Under the pieces are notes generated by a model, which searched no databases, had not been told where the DNA came from, and saw only the letters and a list, made by a program, of their open reading frames with translations. A stretch of DNA of 36,141 nt from an uncultured Acidobacteriota bacterium (lineage in GTDB: Bacteria > Acidobacteriota > Thermoanaerobaculia > Multivoradales > SZUA-115). Where the stretch lies: assembly GCA_937867335.1 (NCBI GenBank), contig CALMKX010000084.1:1-36141 (forward strand), written 5' to 3'. Position numbers and translations under genes: made by a program. Within the stretch, counting starts at the first letter, position 1. Each line of letters begins with the position of its first letter. Shown one piece after another: positions 26,667 to 36,141 of this stretch.

Positions 26667-27488
26667 TCAGGCGAACCAACGGCGGTAGAGCTCCGGCCGC
26701 CGATGCTGCCAGAAGAGCCGCCGGGCGGTGGAGCAAGCAGCGGCTCGGAGCTCGCAGTCGCAGAGCACGAGGTCCTCCTCGCCGCTCGCGCCCCGTGCCA
26801 GCACCCGGCCTTCCGGGTCCACCACGAAGGACTCGCCGGCGAAATCCAGTCGATCCTCGACCCCCACCCGGTTCACCAGAGCGGTGAAATAGCCGTTCTG
26901 GAAGGCCGCCGCCCGCACTTCTGCCTCGTACATACCCTCCGGCCACTCGCCCACGGTGCCGGCCTGGGGGATCACCACCAACTCCGCCCCGGCGAGGCCC
27001 AGCGCCCGCAGATACTCGGGGAAGTGGCGGTCGTAGCAGATCGCCACGCCTACCCGGCCGGCCCGGGTTTGGTAGACCGGCGCGCCGTGGTCTCCCGGGT
27101 GGTAGTAGTCCTGTTCGTGGAACAGCGGATAGTCCGTGATGTGCACCATCCGGGTGGTGCCGAGTAGCGTGCCGTCGGCGTCGATCACCGGCGAGCTGTC
27201 GAAGGTGCGACCCTCGGCGTCGCGCTCGTAGAGGTTGAACACCGTCACCAGGCCGAGCTCCCGGGCGAGCGACGCCAGCCGCTCGGTGGTGGGCCCCGGA
27301 ACCGGCTCGGCGAGCTCCCGGGCACTGGCATCCCCCGGCCGCTGGGGAAAGAAACGGTCCAGGGCCAGCTCGGGAAAGGCGATCAGCTCGGCCCCGGCCG
27401 CCGCCGCCCGGCGCATCTGGGCCAGGGCTTTCTCGAGGTTGGCGGAGCGGTCCGGGCCGGCTGAAACCTGGGCGAGGGCGAGGCGCAT
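26667..27488 (-). CDS. Carbon-nitrogen hydrolase (nitrilase superfamily)
   Basis: 273 aa, one CN-hydrolase domain. The Glu (Glu40, FPELAL) and nucleophile Cys151 (AICYDRHFPEY) of the Glu-Lys-Cys triad are clear, and the second Glu (Glu125, FHEQDYY) is present. The usual catalytic Lys in YRKMHIPD lines up with Met114 in TTRMVHITD, an atypical change. Family members hydrolyse amides such as N-carbamoylputrescine or N-carbamoyl amino acids, so activity and substrate here are uncertain. AAGGAG lies 4 bases before the ATG; TAGAAT on the minus strand at 27513-27508 may be its -10. The gene is divergent from the patatin-like gene. Confidence 0.88.
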   Translation of the reverse strand: MRLALAQVSAGPDRSANLEKALAQMRRAAAAGAELIAFPELALDRFFPQRPGDASARELAEPVPGPTTERLASLARELGLVTVFNLYERDAEGRTFDSSPVIDADGTLLGTTRMVHITDYPLFHEQDYYHPGDHGAPVYQTRAGRVGVAICYDRHFPEYLRALGLAGAELVVIPQAGTVGEWPEGMYEAEVRAAAFQNGYFTALVNRVGVEDRLDFAGESFVVDPEGRVLARGASGEEDLVLCDCELRAAACSTARRLFWQHRRPELYRRWFA

Positions 27489-27618
27489 GGGTTCTCCTTC
27501 GGGCGGGATTCTACCGTCGACCCTCGCCCCGTCCGGATGGCGTCACCTTCTCCACCGGAAACAATCCCCTCTGTCCGTCCAACTAAGAGAGGATCGAGAG
27601 CAGGAATTCGCCGGAAGC

Positions 27619-27641
27619 CCGGGCCAGCTCTCTTGGCCCGG
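27619..27641 (+). repeat. 8-bp hairpin in the 5' region of the patatin-like gene
   Basis: CCGGGCCA (27619-27626) and TGGCCCGG (27634-27641) form a perfect stem with a 7-base loop, 36 bases before the ATG. It is GC-rich enough to fold in RNA. No T run follows. Confidence 0.4.
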
Positions 27642-27677
27642 CGCCAGCAGCGCACGCTGACCCCAGGAGGCTCCTCC

Positions 27678-32641
<4,964 letters not shown>

Positions 32642-32730
32642 CTCCGGTCTCGCCTTGGCACGCTCTGGCTCCGCCTTGCGTAAAAGTAGCAGAGTGCAAT
32701 GTTGCCTCAACCTCTATGCAAGGAGCTGCC

Positions 32731-33042
32731 ATGAAGACTCTTCTCGGTGCTCTCGCTCTCGCCGCTCTGCTGCTCTCCGCTCCTGTCTCCGCCCAGCCTG
32801 CCGGCGCGCCGCCCTCGGCGGCCGAGGAGGCCTTCCTCCTCACCCTCGCCTCCCCCGCTCCCGGCAGTGAGGCGACTGCCTCGGTTCCGGCGCCCACCCT
32901 GGTTTCCACCAGCGACTGCGCCCGGCTGGCCTCCGAGTGCCTGCGGGCCAACTGCCAGTGCAGCGAGGACTGCGGCGGCGTGGTAGCGCAGTTCCCCTGT
33001 GTGTTCTTCCCGCGCCAGTGGCGGGAGTGCATCTGCGGTTGA
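32731..33042 (+). CDS. Small cysteine-rich secreted protein
   Basis: 103 aa. AAGGAG precedes ATG 32731 by 5 bases. The first ~21 residues are a signal peptide (MKTLLGALALAALLLSAPVSA, cleavage after SA-Q). Residues ~22-60 are Ala/Pro-rich and low in complexity. The last ~44 residues hold eight cysteines (DCARLASEC...NCQCSEDCGG...PC...ECIC), enough for four disulfides. This pattern occurs in many lineage-specific exported peptides; toxin, adhesin or structural roles are all possible and I assign none. It stands between ligA and polX, with its own spacing on both sides; an 8-bp inverted repeat follows its stop. Confidence 0.85.
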   Translation: MKTLLGALALAALLLSAPVSAQPAGAPPSAAEEAFLLTLASPAPGSEATASVPAPTLVSTSDCARLASECLRANCQCSEDCGGVVAQFPCVFFPRQWRECICG

Positions 33043-33044
33043 GG

Positions 33045-33081
33045 CGCTCGGCACCCTGACGGCTGCGGTCTCCGCCGAGCG
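33045..33081 (+). repeat. Inverted repeat after small Cys-rich gene, candidate terminator stem
   Basis: CGCTCGGC (33045-33052) and GCCGAGCG (33074-33081) pair over a 21-base loop immediately after the stop codon. No T run follows, so this is a weak candidate. Confidence 0.35.
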
Positions 33082-33095
33082 ACTCGCGATCGGCT

Positions 33096-33124
33096 TTGAC
33101 CGCGTGCCGCCCCGCCCGTAGACT
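33096..33124 (+). promoter_or_regulatory. Promoter of polX
   Basis: TTGACC (33096-33101), a 17-base spacer and TAGACT (33119-33124). Expected start near 33131, directly at the ATG of a 26-codon frame at 33132. Confidence 0.6.
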
Positions 33125-33131
33125 CCGGCGC

Positions 33132-33212
33132 ATGCTCCGCCCTCGGAAGCCTGCGCTGGAGTCCCTCTCCCGCGAGTTCGTCCTCGCGCCCACGCTGGAC
33201 GGTCACCGCTGA
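33132..33212 (+). CDS. Possible leaderless upstream ORF before polX
   Basis: A 26-codon frame starts with ATG at the predicted transcription start and ends in TGA five bases before the polX ATG. It reads MLRPRKPALE..., with no special amino-acid run. polX itself has no visible Shine-Dalgarno sequence, so ribosomes ending this frame could re-initiate on polX. Only position and spacing support it; chance occurrence is possible. Confidence 0.3.
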   Translation: MLRPRKPALESLSREFVLAPTLDGHR

Positions 33213-33217
33213 CCGCC

Positions 33218-34975
33218 ATGGACAACGCTTCCCTGGCGCGACACCTGGACGAGCTCGCGGACCTCCTGGAGATCCGCGGCGACAACCCCTTCCGCATCCG
33301 GGCCTATCGCAACGCCGTGCGCACCGTGGAAGCCGAGGCCATACCCTTCTCCCGCCTGCTCGAAGAAGGCCGGGACTTGACCGAGCTGCCCGGCATCGGC
33401 AAGGAGATGGCAGCGCACCTCCGCGAGCTGGTCGAAACCGGGCGACTTGCCTTGCTCGAGCAGCTCGGCGAGGAGATCCCGCTCTCCTTGCTGGAGCTGA
33501 TGCGCCTGCCGGGGGTGGGTCCCAAGAAGGCCAAGAAGCTCTGGCAGGAGCTCGGTATCACCACCGTCGAGGCCCTCGAGACGGCGGCCCGGGCCGGGCA
33601 GATCGCCGACCTCGAGGGCTTCGGCGCGAAGAGCCAGGCGAAGATCCTCGCCGGCATCGCCGACTACCGCCAGCACACCGCCCGCTTCCGCATCGACCAG
33701 GCCGACCGCATGGTGGAGCCTCTGCTCGCCCACCTGAGGAAGGCTCGCGGCCTCGAACGGCTGGAGGTGGCCGGTAGCTGGCGCCGGCGCAAGGAAACGG
33801 TGGGCGACCTCGACCTACTGGCCGTGGCCCAGGACTCGGCGCCGGTGATCGCCGCCTTCACCTCTTACTCCGGTGTGGCCCGGGTGGAGTCGGCCGGCGA
33901 GACCCGCAGCACCGTCGTGCTCGAGAGCGGCTTGCAAGTGGACCTGCGGGTGATCCCCCGCGAGAGTTTCGGCGCCGCCCTGGTGTATTTCACCGGCTCG
34001 AAAGAGCACAACATCGAGCTGCGCAAGCGAGCCGTGGCCCGCCACCTGAAACTCAACGAATACGGCATCTTCCGGCTGCCTCCGGGCTCGGACGAGACGG
34101 ACGAGGACCCACGCTCCGGCCTCCGGCTGCCGAGCGAGGAGGAAGCGGCGATCTACGCTGCTGTCGACCTCCGCTGGGTGCCCCCCGAGCTGCGCGAGAA
34201 CCGGGGCGAGATCGCCGCCGCCGAAGAGGGCAAGCTGCCCGAGCTCCTCCGCCTCGAGGACCTCCAGGGCGACCTGCAGATGCACAGTACCTGGTCCGAC
34301 GGCAAGAACACGCTCGAGGAGATGGTGGCCGCCTGCGCAGCACGGGGCTACCGCTACATGGCGATCACCGACCACAGCAAAGCGCTGGCGATGACCGGCG
34401 GGCTCGACGCCAAGCGGCTGCGCGAGCAATGGCGGGAAGTCGCCGAGATCGCCGAGCGGCACCCCGGGATCCGCATCCTGCGCGGCCAGGAGGTGGACAT
34501 CCTGGCCGATGGCAGCCTCGATGCCGACGAGGAGATCCTGGCCGAGCTCGACGTGGTGCTGGTCTCCGTGCACTCCCGTTTCGAACTCCCCGCCGCCGAG
34601 CAGACGCGGCGGGTGCTCAAGGCGATCGCGCACCCGCAGGTGAACGTCCTGGCCCATCCCACGGGCCGACTGATCAACCAGCGCAAGCCGATCGAGCTCG
34701 ACCTCGACGAGGTGCTCCACGCCTGCCAGGAGCATCGGGTGGTGGTAGAGCTGAACGCCGCCCCCGAGCGGCTGGACCTCAAGGACACCCAGCTGATGCT
34801 GGCCAGGAAGCTCGGCGTGCCAATCGTGATCTCGACCGACGCCCACTCGGTCAAAGGCCTCGAGATGATGCGCTACGGCGTGGAACAGGCCCGGCGAGCC
34901 TGGCTCGAGCCCCGCGACGTGCTCAACACCCGACCACTCAACGAAGTTCTCGAGGTTCTCGCCAAGCGCCCTTGA
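33218..34975 (+). CDS. polX: Family X DNA polymerase with PHP domain
   Basis: 585 aa, usual bacterial length (about 570-590). It fills short gaps in base-excision repair; the PHP domain gives 3'-5' exonuclease and AP-endonuclease-type activity. The N-terminal helical domain (ARHLDELADLLEIRGDNPFRIRAYRNA) is followed by two helix-hairpin-helix motifs (LPGIGKEMA, LPGVGPKKAKKLW). The polymerase nucleotidyl-transferase motif GSWRRRKETVGDLDLL carries the two metal-binding Asp. The PHP domain begins LQMHSTWSDGKNTLEEMV and includes AITDHSKALAMTGG, GQEVDIL, LAHPTGR, ELNAAPERLD and ISTDAHSV. The ligA-polX neighbourhood suits repair roles. Confidence 0.96.
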   Translation: MDNASLARHLDELADLLEIRGDNPFRIRAYRNAVRTVEAEAIPFSRLLEEGRDLTELPGIGKEMAAHLRELVETGRLALLEQLGEEIPLSLLELMRLPGVGPKKAKKLWQELGITTVEALETAARAGQIADLEGFGAKSQAKILAGIADYRQHTARFRIDQADRMVEPLLAHLRKARGLERLEVAGSWRRRKETVGDLDLLAVAQDSAPVIAAFTSYSGVARVESAGETRSTVVLESGLQVDLRVIPRESFGAALVYFTGSKEHNIELRKRAVARHLKLNEYGIFRLPPGSDETDEDPRSGLRLPSEEEAAIYAAVDLRWVPPELRENRGEIAAAEEGKLPELLRLEDLQGDLQMHSTWSDGKNTLEEMVAACAARGYRYMAITDHSKALAMTGGLDAKRLREQWREVAEIAERHPGIRILRGQEVDILADGSLDADEEILAELDVVLVSVHSRFELPAAEQTRRVLKAIAHPQVNVLAHPTGRLINQRKPIELDLDEVLHACQEHRVVVELNAAPERLDLKDTQLMLARKLGVPIVISTDAHSVKGLEMMRYGVEQARRAWLEPRDVLNTRPLNEVLEVLAKRP

Positions 34976-34994
34976 GGGGCTTGGATCTGCCGCC

Positions 34995-36141
34995 ATGGGC
35001 GACTTCTCGCGCTTCACCGAGGAAGATCGGGCCCGCCTCGCCGAGATCCTGGGCGAGGCCGGCCTGCGCTGCGATCCCACGGCTCTCGAGCGCTACGGTC
35101 GGGACGAGACCGAGGACTTCCACTTCCTGCCCGAGGCGGTGGTGCTGCCGGCTTCGTCCGCCGAGGTCTCGGCCGTGCTGGCCCTGGCCCGAGAACGCAG
35201 GTTGCCGGTGACGCCCCGGGGTGCGGGCACCGGCCTTTCCGGCGGGGCCCTGCCGGTGGCCGGGGGGCTGGTGCTCTCGGTGGAGCGGCTGAACCGCATC
35301 CGCGAGATCTCGGTGGCCGACCAGCTGGCGGTGGCGGAAGTCGGCGTTGTGACCGGCGAGCTGCAGCGGCAGGTGGAGGAGCTGGGCCTGTTCTACCCCC
35401 CCGACCCGGCCAGCCGGGACAGCTGCCTGCTGGCCGGCAACCTCGGCGAGGACTCGGCCGGCCCCCGCTCGCTCAAGTACGGCACCACCAAGGCCTGGGT
35501 GCTGGGCCTCGAGGCGGTGCTGCCGGGCGGCGAGGTGATCCACACCGGCGGCCGCACGCGCAAGAACGTGGCGGGCTACAACCTGACGCAGCTCCTGGTG
35601 GGCTCGGAGGGCACACTGGCGGTGATCACCGCGGCTACCCTGCGCCTCACCGCCCGGCCCCGGGCCACCCTCAGCCTGCTGGTGCCCTTTCCTACTTTGG
35701 AGACCGCCGCCGCCGCGGTGGCCGCGGTGCTGGCCGCCGGCCTCGACCCGGCCGCCTGCGAGCTGGTGGAGGACGGCGCCTTCGCCGCTCTCGCCCTGGT
35801 GGAGCCCCTGCCGCCCTTCCTGCTGGGCCAGGCCGCCTTCCTGCTCTTCGAGCTCCACGGCGGGGGCCAAGACGAGCTGCTCGAGCGGGCGGCCGCTCTG
35901 GCCGAAGTGGCGGCCGAGGCCGGGGGCGGCGAGGCCATCGTGGCGAGCGACGCCGCGCAGGAGCGGCGCCTCTGGGCTCTGAGGCGGCGGGTGGGCGAGG
36001 CGGTGAAGCACCGCTCGGTGTACAAGGAAGTGGATGCCGTGGTGCCCCGCTCCCGGCTCGCCGAGCTGGTGCGGGCGGCCCGCGCGGCGGCAACGTCCAG
36101 GCCTCGCTGCACGTCACCGTGGAGGGGAACGCCGACGAGCG
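34995..36141 (+). CDS. GlcD-like FAD-linked oxidase, cut by right window edge
   Basis: The frame opens at ATG 34995 and stays open to the edge, 382 codons. The FAD-binding PCMH domain is clear: AVVLPASSAEVSAVL, TPRGAGTGLSGGALPVAGGLVLS, FYPPDPAS (residues ~132-139), GNLGEDSAGPRSLKYGTTKAWVLGLEAVLPGGE and GYNLTQLLVGSEGTLAVIT. Enzymes of the group (glycolate and D-lactate oxidase/dehydrogenase) oxidise 2-hydroxy acids and pass electrons on through FAD. KEVDAVVPRSRLAELVRAARAA near the end fits the second domain. The last ~17 codons, starting near 36087, do not: the conserved YGHAGDGN-type segment is absent. A different frame gives GNVQASLHVTVEG, so an indel or misassembly at the edge is probable. 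No ribosome site is strong. It is 19 bases after polX. Confidence 0.88.
   Translation, partial: MGDFSRFTEEDRARLAEILGEAGLRCDPTALERYGRDETEDFHFLPEAVVLPASSAEVSAVLALARERRLPVTPRGAGTGLSGGALPVAGGLVLSVERLNRIREISVADQLAVAEVGVVTGELQRQVEELGLFYPPDPASRDSCLLAGNLGEDSAGPRSLKYGTTKAWVLGLEAVLPGGEVIHTGGRTRKNVAGYNLTQLLVGSEGTLAVITAATLRLTARPRATLSLLVPFPTLETAAAAVAAVLAAGLDPAACELVEDGAFAALALVEPLPPFLLGQAAFLLFELHGGGQDELLERAAALAEVAAEAGGGEAIVASDAAQERRLWALRRRVGEAVKHRSVYKEVDAVVPRSRLAELVRAARAAATSRPRCTSPWRGTPTS

Overview
The window is a gene-dense, high-GC bacterial chromosomal segment. LPS-type (LAB_N) and secreted proteins point to a Gram-negative cell. The mix of genes, including a fused aroDE, nadABC-lipA, pdxJ, cdaA-cdaR-glmM and lineage-restricted secreted proteins, is compatible with Acidobacteriota. 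That placement is an inference and was not tested. I see no CRISPR array, insertion sequence, phage or plasmid gene. Non-ATG starts (TTG, GTG) are common, and many genes are coupled by 4-base overlaps.

Layout. Bases 1-1161 (minus): a bifunctional 3-dehydroquinate dehydratase/shikimate dehydrogenase runs off the left edge. It is preceded by a tryptophan-type attenuator that shows a promoter, a 26-codon leader peptide with three consecutive Trp codons, an intervening hairpin and a terminator hairpin. Bases 1266-9728 (minus): three secreted proteins of unknown function are interspersed with a GNAT acetyltransferase, a BoxB/PaaA-like diiron oxygenase, and a compact proline dehydrogenase-proC-glutamine amidotransferase group. 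Bases 9873-14401 (minus): nadA-nadB-nadC-lipA, behind a promoter and a perfect 9-bp palindrome. Bases 14677-16009 (plus): a Mn-type superoxide dismutase and an ArsR-fold regulator.

Bases 16195-24231 (plus): a promoter drives a CAU-anticodon tRNA directly followed by tilS, ftsH, folP, cdaA, cdaR, glmM and pdxJ. This looks like one long transcription unit joining tRNA modification, membrane proteolysis, folate, c-di-AMP/cell-wall precursor and vitamin B6 genes. Bases 24248-27488 (minus): a small unknown protein, an NtrC-type sigma-54 activator, an LAB_N membrane protein and a nitrilase-superfamily amidohydrolase. Bases 27678-36141 (plus): a large patatin-like protein with many membrane segments, ligA, a small cysteine-rich secreted protein, polX, and a GlcD-like FAD oxidase that runs off the right edge.

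The strongest non-coding signal is the attenuator at 935-1161. Its transcription start appears to lie only a few bases before the leader ATG. The terminator's 3' arm contains the Shine-Dalgarno sequence of the structural gene, so the element could act on transcription and translation together. Other points of interest are the nadA palindrome, the CAU tRNA-tilS junction, a possible leaderless upstream reading frame before polX, a nitrilase homologue that appears to lack the catalytic lysine, and loss of expected homology at both extreme edges of the window.
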